Positions 16,163 to 24,689 of a stretch of DNA of 64,000 bases are shown here, piece by piece. A model generated the notes under the pieces. The model searched no databases, was not told the origin of the DNA, and saw nothing but the letters and a program-made list of their open reading frames with translations. Origin of the DNA: Streptomyces tuirus (GTDB taxonomy: Bacteria > Actinomycetota > Actinomycetes > Streptomycetales > Streptomycetaceae); contig NZ_AP023439.1 of the NCBI RefSeq assembly GCF_014701095.1, positions 6,622,001 through 6,686,000 of the forward strand, read 5' to 3'. The translations under genes were made by a program, and so were the position numbers. Numbering within the stretch: position 1 is the first letter of the stretch; each line of letters begins with the position of its first letter.

Positions 16163-16934
16163 GCAGCAACAGGACGCACGCATCCCCACCGTCGTCGCGG
16201 ACGACCTCCACATCGTCTACCGCGTCAACGGCGCCAAGACCGGCAAGGGCAGTGCCACCGCCGCCCTCAGCCGCATCGTCAAGCGTGGCGAGGAGCGGGG
16301 CGTACGCAAGGTGCACGCCGTGCGCGGTGTCTCCTTCGTGGCGTACCGCGGTGAGGCCATCGGTCTGATCGGCTCCAACGGCTCCGGCAAATCGACCCTG
16401 CTGCGGGCCATCGCCGGCCTGCTCCCCGCCGAGCAGGGCAAGGTCTACACCGACGGCCAGCCTTCGCTGCTCGGTGTCAACGCGGCCCTGATGAACGACC
16501 TCACCGGCGAACGGAACGTCATATTGGGCGGCCTCGCCATGGGCATGTCCCGCGAGGAGATCAAGGAGCGCTACCAGGACATCGTCGACTTCTCCGGCAT
16601 CAACGAGAAGGGCGACTTCATCACCCTGCCCATGCGCACGTACTCCTCCGGCATGGCGGCCCGGCTCCGCTTCTCCATCGCGGCGGCCAAGGACCACGAC
16701 GTCCTGATGATCGACGAGGCGCTCGCGACGGGCGACCGCAAGTTCCAGAAGCGCTCCGAGGAACGCATCCGGGAGCTGCGCAAGGAAGCCGGCACGGTGT
16801 TCCTGGTCAGCCACAACAACAAGTCCATCCGCGACACCTGCGACCGCGTCCTGTGGCTGGAGCGCGGCGAGCTGCGCATGGACGGCCCCACCGACGAGGT
16901 GCTCAAGGAGTACGAGAAGTTCACGGGCAAGTAG
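16155..16934 (+). CDS. ABC-2 exporter ATPase (Wzt/TagH-like)
   Basis: The 259-residue ATPase partner of the preceding permease. Walker A is GSNGSGKST (73-81), the signature region is TYSSGMAARLRFSIA and Walker B is VLMIDEALATGD, followed by the switch VSHNN. The ALATGD and SSGM forms are typical of the TagH/Wzt class that drives polymer export, rather than of importers. An N-terminal extension with a basic insert (SRIVKRGEERGVRKVHAVRGVSF) is also typical. No C-terminal carbohydrate-binding domain is present, so it is the short form. Last gene of the operon, followed by a terminator hairpin. Confidence 0.9.
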   Translation: MAEQQQDARIPTVVADDLHIVYRVNGAKTGKGSATAALSRIVKRGEERGVRKVHAVRGVSFVAYRGEAIGLIGSNGSGKSTLLRAIAGLLPAEQGKVYTDGQPSLLGVNAALMNDLTGERNVILGGLAMGMSREEIKERYQDIVDFSGINEKGDFITLPMRTYSSGMAARLRFSIAAAKDHDVLMIDEALATGDRKFQKRSEERIRELRKEAGTVFLVSHNNKSIRDTCDRVLWLERGELRMDGPTDEVLKEYEKFTGK

Positions 16935-16948
16935 TCCGGATTCGGCCA

Positions 16949-16979
16949 GGGCCCCGACGGAACTGCTCCGGCGGGGCCC
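16949..16979 (+). terminator. Hairpin after the exporter operon
   Basis: Arms 16949-16961 (GGGCCCCGACGGA) and 16967-16979 (TCCGGCGGGGCCC) pair over 13 positions with one mismatch and a 5-nt loop, 15 bp after the ATPase stop. There is no U-run, which is normal for Streptomyces terminators. Confidence 0.6.
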
Positions 16980-17080
16980 GGCGTCTGCAAAGGAAACGTC
17001 AACTCCGGCCCATCTCAGGAATCTTGGGGCCAATCGGTGTGTTCTCGTGATGTGTCGGAACGCCCCGGCGAACCGTGTCG

Positions 17081-17092
17081 CGTTGTACAACG
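17081..17092. promoter_or_regulatory. 12-bp perfect palindrome upstream of the hopanoid operon
   Basis: CGTTGTACAACG is its own reverse complement. It stands in the 250-bp AT-richer spacer between the exporter terminator and the first hopanoid ORF, where the operon promoter must lie. TTGTAC within it could also be a -35 element, but I could not pair it with a convincing -10. Candidate operator only. Confidence 0.4.
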
Positions 17093-17233
17093 TAAGCTGT
17101 ACCGGTCCCGAAACACGGCAATCAGGGCAATAATGCGCGACACCGCCCGTCGGACCACCGTGCGGACGGCTGGGCGGCGTGTCCGAAATAGTGTGTATTG
17201 GGTCGGCAGTGTAGAACGGGAGATGTGACGGCG

Positions 17234-17299
17234 ATGGCTACGGAAACTCCCCAGCTCCACGCAGCACGTGCCGTCCCCGGGCCGGGCAGCCCACGGTGA
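17234..17299 (+). CDS. 21-codon ORF coupled to hpnC
   Basis: ATG GCT ACG GAA ... CCA CGG TGA encodes MATETPQLHAARAVPGPGSPR. GGGAG lies about 11 nt upstream of the ATG (an in-frame GTG three codons earlier is also possible), and the stop overlaps the hpnC GTG start as GTGA. hpnC itself has only a weak ribosome site, so this ORF may deliver ribosomes to it by translational coupling. The peptide resembles nothing I know and may have no function of its own. It could instead be chance. Confidence 0.35.
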   Translation: MATETPQLHAARAVPGPGSPR

Positions 17300-18198
17300 C
17301 GGGAACCGGCACGGCGCGCCCCGTCGATGCGGAGCGCGGCACGCTCGACAAGGCCGCCGGCGAGAACTTCCCGGTGGCCCCCTTCTTCCTGCCCCGGGCC
17401 TGGCGCACCGACCTCATGGCCGTCTACGGCTTCGCCCGCCTGGTCGACGACATCGGCGACGGCGACCTCGCCCCCGGCGGCGCCGACGCCCGCCTGCTCG
17501 GCGTCTCCCCGCGCGCAGCCGACGACCGCCTGGTCCTGCTGGACGCCTTCGAGGCCGACCTGCGCCGCGTCTTCGACGCGACCCCGCGCCATCCCCTGCT
17601 GCGCCGCCTCCAGCCGACCGTGCGCCGCTGCTCGCTGACCCCCGAGCCGTTCCTCGGCCTGATCGCCGCCAACCGCCAGGACCAGCTGGTCGGCCGCTAC
17701 GAGACGTACGACGACCTGCTCGCCTACTGCGAGCTCTCGGCCAACCCCGTCGGCCGCCTGGTCCTCGCCGTCACCGGTACCTCGACGCCCGAGCGGATCC
17801 GCCGCTCCGACATGATCTGCACGGCCCTCCAGATCGTCGAGCACCTGCAGGACGTCGCCGAGGACCTCGGCCGCGACCGCGTCTATCTGCCCGCCGCCGA
17901 CATGAAACGCTTCCACGTCGAGGAAGCGGATCTCGCCACGAACCGCGCCGGAGCGTCCGTCCGTGCGCTGATCGCGTACGAAGCGCAAAGGGCCCGGGAT
18001 CTGCTGAATGAAGGCGCCCCCCTGGTGGGTAGCGTCCACGGCAGGCTGAAACTGCTGCTCGCGGGCTTCGTGGCGGGGGGAAGGGCGGCTGTCCACGCGA
18101 TCGCCGCCGCCGAGTACGACGTACTTCCCGGCCCGCCCAAGCCCGGCAAGCTCCGGTTGCTGCGTGAGGTGGGCGTGACTCTGCGAGGAGAGGGGTGA
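17296..18198 (+). CDS. hpnC: Squalene-synthase-like hydroxysqualene synthase HpnC
   Basis: A 300-residue trans-isoprenyl diphosphate synthase-fold enzyme. In the three-step HpnCDE route, HpnD makes presqualene diphosphate, HpnC converts it to hydroxysqualene and HpnE reduces that to squalene. Aspartate-rich motifs are present: RLVDDIGDG near residue 48 and EHLQDVAEDLGRDRVYLP in the second half. The N-terminal ENFPVAPFFLPRAWRTDLMAVYGFARLVDD pattern is typical of HpnC. GTG start at 17296, overlapped by the small upstream ORF; its own stop overlaps the hpnD start as GTGA. Confidence 0.93.
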   Translation: MTGTGTARPVDAERGTLDKAAGENFPVAPFFLPRAWRTDLMAVYGFARLVDDIGDGDLAPGGADARLLGVSPRAADDRLVLLDAFEADLRRVFDATPRHPLLRRLQPTVRRCSLTPEPFLGLIAANRQDQLVGRYETYDDLLAYCELSANPVGRLVLAVTGTSTPERIRRSDMICTALQIVEHLQDVAEDLGRDRVYLPAADMKRFHVEEADLATNRAGASVRALIAYEAQRARDLLNEGAPLVGSVHGRLKLLLAGFVAGGRAAVHAIAAAEYDVLPGPPKPGKLRLLREVGVTLRGEG

Positions 18199-19145
18199 TC
18201 CGGACCGTGGAGTCGGAACCACACGCGTCCCCACCGGTACTCGCCGCCTACAGCTACTGCGAGGCCGTCACCGGGCGGCAGGCCCGTAACTTCGCCTACG
18301 GCATCCGGCTGCTGCCGACGCCGCAGCGCCGCGCGATGTCGGCGCTGTACGCGTTCTCGCGGCGGGTCGACGACATCGGGGACGGCGCGCTCGCCGACGA
18401 CGTCAAGACGGCCAGGCTGGAGGAGACCCGGGCGCTGCTCACCCGGATCCGCGAGGACGAGGTCGGGGAGGACGACACCGACCCGGTCGCGGTCGCCCTC
18501 TCGCACGCGGGCGGGCACTTCCCGATCCCGCTCGTCGGCCTGGACGAGCTCATCGACGGCGTCCTGATGGACGTCCGCGGCGAGACCTATGAGACCTGGG
18601 ACGACCTGAAGGTCTACTGCCGTTGCGTCGCGGGCGCCATCGGACGTCTCTCGCTCGGCGTGTTCGGCACGGAACCGGGGGCGCGTGGCGTTGATCGCGC
18701 GCCGGAGTATGCCGACACGCTCGGGCTCGCACTCCAGCTCACCAACATCCTCAGAGACGTCCGCGAGGACGCCGTGGGCGGGCGGACCTATCTGCCCGCC
18801 GACGATCTCGCCAAGTTCGGCTGCTCGGCCGGCTTCAGCGGCCCGCGGCCGCCGGAGGGCTCCGATTTCGCGGGCCTCGTGCACTTCGAAGTGCGGCGGG
18901 CCCGCGCCCTGTTCGCCGAGGGCTACCGGCTGCTCCCCATGCTCGACCGGCGCAGCGGCGCCTGTGTCGCCGCCATGGCCGGCATCTACCGCCGCCTCCT
19001 CGACCGCATCGAGCGCGACCCGGACGCCGTGCTGCGCGGCCGGGTCTCCCTGCCCGGGCGGGAGAAGGCCTACGTCGCCGTGCGCGGCCTGTCGGGTCTC
19101 GACGCCCGGCACGTGACCCGGCGGACCGTCAGGAGGCGTGCGTGA
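18195..19145 (+). CDS. hpnD: Presqualene diphosphate synthase HpnD
   Basis: A 316-residue squalene/phytoene synthase homologue that condenses two farnesyl diphosphates to presqualene diphosphate. The first aspartate motif is SRRVDDIGDG and the second NILRDVREDAVGGRTYLP; ARNFAYGIRLLP and YCRCVAGAIGRL are family signatures. The GTG start sits inside the hpnC stop (GTGA) with GAGGAGAGGG just upstream. Ends with an Arg-rich tail whose stop overlaps the next small ORF. Confidence 0.94.
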   Translation: MIRTVESEPHASPPVLAAYSYCEAVTGRQARNFAYGIRLLPTPQRRAMSALYAFSRRVDDIGDGALADDVKTARLEETRALLTRIREDEVGEDDTDPVAVALSHAGGHFPIPLVGLDELIDGVLMDVRGETYETWDDLKVYCRCVAGAIGRLSLGVFGTEPGARGVDRAPEYADTLGLALQLTNILRDVREDAVGGRTYLPADDLAKFGCSAGFSGPRPPEGSDFAGLVHFEVRRARALFAEGYRLLPMLDRRSGACVAAMAGIYRRLLDRIERDPDAVLRGRVSLPGREKAYVAVRGLSGLDARHVTRRTVRRRA

Positions 19146-19276
19146 GGGACACAGAGGCCGCCGTCGGCACAAAGCGGCGGGCAACCCTCCGGCGCGGGGC
19201 CGCGTCCCTGACGGAGACGGCCGGTCGTGCACCGTTCGAACAGCACGCCTCGGCCCTGGGGGAGGGGGCGCGATGA
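19142..19276 (+). CDS. 44-residue conserved-looking ORF between hpnD and hpnE
   Basis: A GTG start overlaps the hpnD stop (GTGA) and the TGA stop overlaps the hpnE start (ATGA), so this frame exactly bridges two coupled genes; AGGAGG lies a few bases upstream of the GTG. The product starts VRDTEAAVGTKRRATLRRG and ends PFEQHASALGEGAR; the middle is ASLTETAGRAP. It is basic at the front and has no membrane segment. I recall short Streptomyces proteins of similar sequence (ATLR-xxASLTET-xRAPFEQH, possibly DUF6380) but cannot confirm it. The double overlap argues that it is translated; function unknown. Confidence 0.6.
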   Translation: MRDTEAAVGTKRRATLRRGAASLTETAGRAPFEQHASALGEGAR

Positions 19277-20685
19277 CTCACGGCACCCGGTCCGGGAGGC
19301 CGGCCGCACAGGCGGGGCACGCCGTCGTGGTGGGCGGCGGGCTCGCCGGTGTCACCACCGCGCTCGCGCTCGCCGACGCCGGAGTGCGCGTCACCCTGCT
19401 GGAGGGCAGGCCGCGGCTCGGCGGTCTGGCCTTCTCCTTCCAGCGCGGCGATCTCACCGTCGACAACGGCCAGCACGTCTACCTGCGTTGCTGCACCGCC
19501 TACCGCTGGTTCCTCGACCGCATCGAGGGCGCGGCGCTGGCGCCGCTGCAGGACCGGCTCGACGTACCCGTCCTGGACCTCGCCCGGCCCGAGGGGCGCC
19601 GCCTCGGCAGGCTGCGCAGGGACGCCCTGCCCGTGCCGCTGCACCTCGGGCGCAGCCTCGCCTCCTACCCGCACCTCTCGCTCGCCGACCGCGCCAAGGT
19701 GGGCCGGGCCGCACTCGCGCTCAAGGGGCTCGACCTCGCCGACCCGGCGCTGGACACCCAGGACTTCGGCAGCTGGCTCGCCGCGCACGGCCAGTCGCCG
19801 CGCGCCGTCGAGGCCCTGTGGGACCTGGTCGGGATCGCCACCCTCAACGCGGTCGCCTCCGACGCCTCCCTGGCGCTCGCCGCGATGGTCTTCAAGACCG
19901 GTCTGCTGTCCGACCCGGGCGCGGCCGACATCGGCTGGGCCCGGGTCCCGCTGGGCGACCTGCACGACCGGCTGGCCCGCAAGGCACTCGACTCCGCGGG
20001 TGTCCGCACCGAACTCCGCACCCGTGTCACCTCCGTCTGCGCGACCGCGGACGGGCAGTGGACCGTCCAGGTCCCCGGCGAGACGCTTCAGGCCGACGCG
20101 GTGGTCCTCGCCGTACCGCAGCGCGAGGCGCACGACCTGCTGCCGGCGGGCGCCCTCGACGCGCCCGAGCGGCTCCTGGAGATCGGCACCGCGCCGATCC
20201 TCAACGTCCATGTGGTGTACGACCGCAGGGTCCTCAGCCGGCCGTTCTTCGCCGCCCTGGGCAGCCCCGTGCAGTGGGTCTTCGACCGGACCGACGCGTC
20301 CGGGCTGCGCGAGGGCCAGTACCTCGCCCTGTCGCAGTCGGTCGCCCAGGACGAGATCGACGCGCCCGTGGCCGTGCTGCGCGAGCGGTACCTGCCCGAG
20401 CTGGAGCGGCTGCTGCCCCTGGCCCGCGGCGCCGACGTGAGGGACTTCTTCGTCACCCGGGAGCGCACCGCCACGTTCGCTCCCACCCCCGGCGTCGGGC
20501 GCCTCAGGCCCCGCGCCCGCACCCAGGCATCCGGCCTCTACCTGGCCGGATCGTGGACCGCCACCGGGTGGCCCGCGACCATGGAGAGTGCGGTCCGCAG
20601 TGGTGTGAGCGCGGCGGACGCCGTGCTGGGCGCCCTGGGCCGGCCCCGTCCGCACGCCCTCTTCGAGTTCGAGGAGGCGGCATGA
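19273..20685 (+). CDS. hpnE: Hydroxysqualene dehydroxylase HpnE
   Basis: A 470-residue FAD-dependent amine-oxidase/phytoene-desaturase-fold enzyme that reduces hydroxysqualene to squalene. The dinucleotide fold is at the N-terminus (VVVGGGLAGVTTALALADAG, then LLEGRPRLGG). The C-terminal FAD motif is SGLYLAGSWTATGWPATMES. The ATG at 19273 follows GGGGGAGGGGGC and overlaps the small ORF stop, so the open frame back to 19138 is not used. Its stop overlaps an ATGATG that could start the next gene. Confidence 0.93.
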   Translation: MTHGTRSGRPAAQAGHAVVVGGGLAGVTTALALADAGVRVTLLEGRPRLGGLAFSFQRGDLTVDNGQHVYLRCCTAYRWFLDRIEGAALAPLQDRLDVPVLDLARPEGRRLGRLRRDALPVPLHLGRSLASYPHLSLADRAKVGRAALALKGLDLADPALDTQDFGSWLAAHGQSPRAVEALWDLVGIATLNAVASDASLALAAMVFKTGLLSDPGAADIGWARVPLGDLHDRLARKALDSAGVRTELRTRVTSVCATADGQWTVQVPGETLQADAVVLAVPQREAHDLLPAGALDAPERLLEIGTAPILNVHVVYDRRVLSRPFFAALGSPVQWVFDRTDASGLREGQYLALSQSVAQDEIDAPVAVLRERYLPELERLLPLARGADVRDFFVTRERTATFAPTPGVGRLRPRARTQASGLYLAGSWTATGWPATMESAVRSGVSAADAVLGALGRPRPHALFEFEEAA

Positions 20686-20750
20686 TGCCGGCCCAGGCCG
20701 GCGCGGCAGGCGGCCCCCGCACCCCCGGTACCGCAACAAGAGGAGAGACT

Positions 20751-21818
20751 GTGCCCACTGTGCCCCCGGCCTCGAAGACTGCCGAGGCGGTGGACGTGAC
20801 CGCGCTGCTGGAGCGCGGCCGGACCCTGGCCACTCCGGTACTGCGGGCGGCCATCGACCGCCTGGCACCTCCCATGGACACTGTTGCCGCCTACCACTTC
20901 GGCTGGATCGACGCCCAGGGCAGGCCCGCGGAGGGGGACGGCGGCAAGGCCGTGCGCCCCGCCCTCGCGGTGCTGTCCGCCGAGGTCATGTCGGCCGCCC
21001 CCGAGACCGGCATCCCCGGCGCCGTCGCCGTGGAGCTCGTCCACAACTTCTCCCTCCTCCACGACGACCTCATGGACGGCGACGAACAGCGCCGTCACCG
21101 CGACACGGTGTGGAAGGTGCACGGCCCCGCCCAGGCCATCCTGGTCGGCGACGCCCTGTTCGCCCTCGCCAACGAGGTGCTCCTCGAACTCGGCACCGTC
21201 GAGGCCGGCCGCGCCACCCGCCGCCTGACCACCGCCACCCGCGCCCTGATCGACGGCCAGGCCCAGGACATCTCCTACGAACACCGCGACCGCGTCAGCG
21301 TCGAGGAGTGCCTGGAGATGGAGGGCAACAAGACCGGCGCCCTGCTCGCCTGCGCCAGCTCCATCGGCGCGGTCCTCGGCGGCGCCGACGACCACACCGC
21401 CGACACCCTCGAGAAGTACGGCTACCACCTGGGTCTCGCCTTCCAGGCCGTCGACGACCTGCTCGGCATCTGGGGCGACCCGGTCTCCACCGGCAAGCAG
21501 ACCTGGAGCGACCTGCGCCAGCGCAAGAAGTCCCTGCCCGTCGTGGCCGCCCTCGCGGCGGGCGGCCCGGCCTCCGAGCGGCTCGGCGAGATCCTCGCCG
21601 CCGACGCCAAGAGCAGCGACTTCCAGAACTTCTCCGAGGAGGAGTTCGCGGCCCGCGCCGCCCTCATCGAGGAGGCCGGCGGTCGCGAGTGGACCGCCGA
21701 CGAGGCACGCCGTCAGCACACCATCGCCATCGAAGCCCTCGACGCCGTCGACATGCCCGACCGGGTGCGGGAGCAGTTCACGGCGCTCGCGGACTTCGTC
21801 GTCGTACGGAAGAGATGA
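20751..21818 (+). CDS. Polyprenyl (farnesyl/geranylgeranyl-type) diphosphate synthase
   Basis: A trans-prenyltransferase of 355 residues that elongates dimethylallyl diphosphate, most likely to the farnesyl diphosphate used by HpnD. First aspartate-rich motif: LLHDDLMDGDEQRR; second: FQAVDDLLGIWGDP. GGKAVRPALAVLS is the conserved N-terminal motif. Two starts are credible: the GTG at 20751 (AGGAG 5 nt upstream, used here) and an ATG at 20682 that overlaps the hpnE stop and also has AGGAGG upstream, adding 23 Ala/Gly-rich residues. Chain length cannot be read with certainty from the motif. Confidence 0.92.
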   Translation: MPTVPPASKTAEAVDVTALLERGRTLATPVLRAAIDRLAPPMDTVAAYHFGWIDAQGRPAEGDGGKAVRPALAVLSAEVMSAAPETGIPGAVAVELVHNFSLLHDDLMDGDEQRRHRDTVWKVHGPAQAILVGDALFALANEVLLELGTVEAGRATRRLTTATRALIDGQAQDISYEHRDRVSVEECLEMEGNKTGALLACASSIGAVLGGADDHTADTLEKYGYHLGLAFQAVDDLLGIWGDPVSTGKQTWSDLRQRKKSLPVVAALAAGGPASERLGEILAADAKSSDFQNFSEEEFAARAALIEEAGGREWTADEARRQHTIAIEALDAVDMPDRVREQFTALADFVVVRKR

Positions 21819-21940
21819 TCACTATCGGCCGAATAACCCTCGCGTAGTCGCCGGCCGGTGCCGCGAGTCATCACGGAGCACCGGCCGACGGCGGACCCAC
21901 AGCAGCTGCACACCTTGCACCACTGCACGAAGGGGAAGCC

Positions 21941-24043
21941 ATGACAGCGACGACCGACGGAAGCACCGGGGCCCTGCCACCCCGCGCCGCCGCGGCCAGC
22001 GACACCGACGCGCACACCCCCGGGGCGGCCGGGGTACCGGAAGCCGCCGCACGCGCCGCCCGGCGTGCCACCGATTTCCTGCTCTCCCTCCAGCACGCGG
22101 AGGGCTGGTGGAAGGGCGACCTCGAGACCAACGTCACGATGGATGCCGAGGACCTGCTGCTCCGTCAGTTCCTCGGCATCCGCGACGAGAAGACCACGCA
22201 GGCCGCCGCCCTCTTCATCCGCGGCGAGCAGGGCGAGGACGGCACCTGGGCCACCTTCTACGGCGGGCCGGGCGAACTGTCCACCACCATCGAGGCGTAC
22301 GTGGCCCTCCGCCTCGCCGGTGACGCCCCCGACGCCCCGCACATGGCCAGGGCCTCCGCCTGGATCCGCGCGCAGGGCGGCATCGCCGAAGCCCGGGTCT
22401 TCACCCGGATCTGGCTGGCCCTGTTCGGCTGGTGGAAGTGGGAGGACCTGCCCGAACTCCCGCCGGAGCTCGTCTTCTTCCCCAAGTGGGTGCCGCTCAA
22501 CATCTACGACTTCGGCTGCTGGGCGCGGCAGACCATCGTCCCGCTGACGATCGTCTCCGCGAAGCGGCCGGTACGCCCCGCGCCCTTTCCGCTGGACGAG
22601 CTGCACACCGACCCGGACCGGCCCAATCCGCCCAAGCCCCTGGCGTCGCCGTTCAGTTGGGACGGGGCGTTCCAGCGGATGGACAAGGGCCTGCACGCCC
22701 TGCGGAAGGCCGTCCCGCGCAGACTGCGCGAGGCGGCCATGAACAGCGCCGCCCGCTGGATCATCGAGCGGCAGGAGAACGACGGCTGCTGGGGCGGCAT
22801 CCAGCCCCCCGCCGTGTACTCCGTCATCGCCCTGCACCTGCTCGGCTACGACCTCGAACACCCCGTGTTGCGCGAGGGGCTGGCGTCCCTGGACCGGTTC
22901 GCCGTGTGGCGCGAGGACGGTGCCCGGATGATCGAGGCCTGTCAGTCTCCGGTGTGGGACACCTGCCTGGCCGCGATCGCCCTCGTCGACGCCGGACTGC
23001 CCGCCGATCACCCGCAGTTGGTCAAGGCGGCCGACTGGATGCTGGGCGAGGAGATCGTCCGGCCCGGCGACTGGTCCGTGAAGCGGCCCGGAATGCCGCC
23101 CGGGGGCTGGGCGTTCGAGTTCCACAACGACAACTACCCCGACATCGACGACACCGCCGAGGTGATCCTCGCGCTGCGCCGGATCGCTCACCCCGACGCG
23201 GAGCGGCTGGACCGGGCCGCCGCGCGCGGCATGCGCTGGACGCTCGGCATGCAGTCGAGGAACGGCGCGTGGGCCGCCTTCGACGTCGACAACACCAGCC
23301 CCTTCCCGAACCGGCTGCCGTTCTGCGACTTCGGCGAGGTCATCGACCCGCCCTCCGCCGACGTCACCGGGCACGTCGTCGAGATGCTCGCGGTCGAGGG
23401 ACTCGCCCACGACCCGCGCACCCGCCGCGGCATCGAGTGGCTGCTGGCCGAGCAGGAACCGGACGGCTCGTGGTTCGGACGCTGGGGCGTCAACTACGTC
23501 TACGGCACCGGGTCCGTCGTCCCCGCCCTGACCGCCGCCGGCATTCCCGCCGCGCACCCGGCGATCCGGCGGGCGGTCGCCTGGCTGGAGTCGGTCCAGA
23601 ACGACGACGGCGGCTGGGGCGAGGACCTGCGCTCCTACAAATACGTCAGGGAGTGGAGCGGCCGGGGCGCCTCGACCGCCTCGCAGACGGGATGGGCGCT
23701 GATGGCCTTGCTCGCGGCCGGGGAACGGGAGTCCAAGGCCGTCGAACGCGGCATCGAGTGGCTCGCCGCGACCCAGCGGGCGGACGGCTCCTGGGACGAG
23801 CCGTACTTCACGGGGACGGGCTTCCCGTGGGACTTCTCGATCAACTACCACCTCTACCGGCAGGTGTTCCCGCTCACCGCGCTCGGCCGCTATCTGCACG
23901 GCGAACCCTTCGCCGAGCGGCTCCGGGGGAGCGGCCGGACCGGGGAACACCGCGGCGGCGGGGCCGGCACACCGCTCACCGAGTCCGGGGAACGTCGCGG
24001 GGGCAGCGCCGGCACGCCGCTCGCCGAGGCCGAGGGGAGCTGA
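21941..24043 (+). CDS. shc: Squalene-hopene cyclase
   Basis: Cyclises squalene to hopene and hopanol, at the membrane. A 700-residue class II terpene cyclase with the acid motif DIDD at residues 401-404 (bases 23141-23152) and several QW repeats (QENDGCWGG, QNDDGGWGE, QRADGSWDE). The N-terminal 40 residues are a poorly ordered Ala/Thr-rich extension. The last 33 residues carry a perfect-length 15-residue tandem duplication (see repeat entry), which explains why it is longer than the usual 620-680. It starts at an ATG with AGGGGAAG upstream, 122 bp after the prenyl synthase, the largest gap in this part of the operon. Confidence 0.96.
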   Translation: MTATTDGSTGALPPRAAAASDTDAHTPGAAGVPEAAARAARRATDFLLSLQHAEGWWKGDLETNVTMDAEDLLLRQFLGIRDEKTTQAAALFIRGEQGEDGTWATFYGGPGELSTTIEAYVALRLAGDAPDAPHMARASAWIRAQGGIAEARVFTRIWLALFGWWKWEDLPELPPELVFFPKWVPLNIYDFGCWARQTIVPLTIVSAKRPVRPAPFPLDELHTDPDRPNPPKPLASPFSWDGAFQRMDKGLHALRKAVPRRLREAAMNSAARWIIERQENDGCWGGIQPPAVYSVIALHLLGYDLEHPVLREGLASLDRFAVWREDGARMIEACQSPVWDTCLAAIALVDAGLPADHPQLVKAADWMLGEEIVRPGDWSVKRPGMPPGGWAFEFHNDNYPDIDDTAEVILALRRIAHPDAERLDRAAARGMRWTLGMQSRNGAWAAFDVDNTSPFPNRLPFCDFGEVIDPPSADVTGHVVEMLAVEGLAHDPRTRRGIEWLLAEQEPDGSWFGRWGVNYVYGTGSVVPALTAAGIPAAHPAIRRAVAWLESVQNDDGGWGEDLRSYKYVREWSGRGASTASQTGWALMALLAAGERESKAVERGIEWLAATQRADGSWDEPYFTGTGFPWDFSINYHLYRQVFPLTALGRYLHGEPFAERLRGSGRTGEHRGGGAGTPLTESGERRGGSAGTPLAEAEGS
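23942..24031 (+). repeat. 45-bp tandem duplication in the shc 3' end
   Basis: Two 45-bp units start at 23942 and 23987, both beginning GGGGAAC and encoding GE(H/R)RGG(G/S)AGTPL(T/A)E(S/A). They extend the C-terminus of the cyclase beyond the conserved fold. Confidence 0.8.
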
Positions 24044-24684
24044 TGAGCACCCAGCCCGCCCCGGTCCCGCTGCTGATCGCCTGCGCGCTCGGCATCGAGC
24101 AGTTCGCCCTGCGCGCGGGCGGCCGGGGCGGGGCCGACGGGCCGGTCACGGTGCTGCGGACGGGCATGGGCCCGGCCGCCGCCGAGCGGGCCGTCACCCG
24201 CATGCTGGCCGACCCGGCCCTGCGCGACGCGGCCGTCCTGGCCACCGGCTTCTGCGCCGGCCTCGCGCCCGGCATGCACCCCGGCGATCTCGTCGTCGCC
24301 GAGGAGACCCGCGACCCGCGCGGCACGACCCCCTGCGTGGGGACCGGGCTGCTGGTCAGGGAACTGGCCCGTGCGCTGCCCGGGCGCACCGTGCACACCG
24401 GGCCGCTGACCTGCTCCGACCATGTCGTGCGGGGCCCCGAACGGGCCGCGCTGCGCGCGACCGGCGCGATCGCCGTCGACATGGAGTCCGCCGTCACGCT
24501 CCTCAGCGCCGTGCGAGCGGGCGAGCGCCCGGTTGCGGCCGTCCGGGTGGTCGTGGACGCTCCTGAACATGAACTCGTCCGGATCGGCACGGTGCGCGGT
24601 GGAATATCGGCTTTCCGTGTTCTTCGTTCCGTCCTTCCCGCTTTCTTCGAATGGCACCGTTCCTTGCTGCTCCCCAGGAGGTGA
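24043..24684 (+). CDS. hpnG: Hopanoid-associated phosphorylase/nucleosidase HpnG
   Basis: A 213-residue member of the purine nucleoside phosphorylase superfamily. In bacteria that make extended hopanoids, HpnG removes adenine from adenosylhopane to give ribosylhopane. The phosphate/ribose loops (RTGMGPAAAERAV; ATGFCAGLAPG) and the active-site AVDMESAVTLL are recognisable. The ATG overlaps the shc stop (TGATG). Its 3' end is followed within 6 bp by hpnH, and the hpnH ribosome site lies in its last codons. Confidence 0.88.
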   Translation: MSTQPAPVPLLIACALGIEQFALRAGGRGGADGPVTVLRTGMGPAAAERAVTRMLADPALRDAAVLATGFCAGLAPGMHPGDLVVAEETRDPRGTTPCVGTGLLVRELARALPGRTVHTGPLTCSDHVVRGPERAALRATGAIAVDMESAVTLLSAVRAGERPVAAVRVVVDAPEHELVRIGTVRGGISAFRVLRSVLPAFFEWHRSLLLPRR

Positions 24685-24689
24685 GCCAG

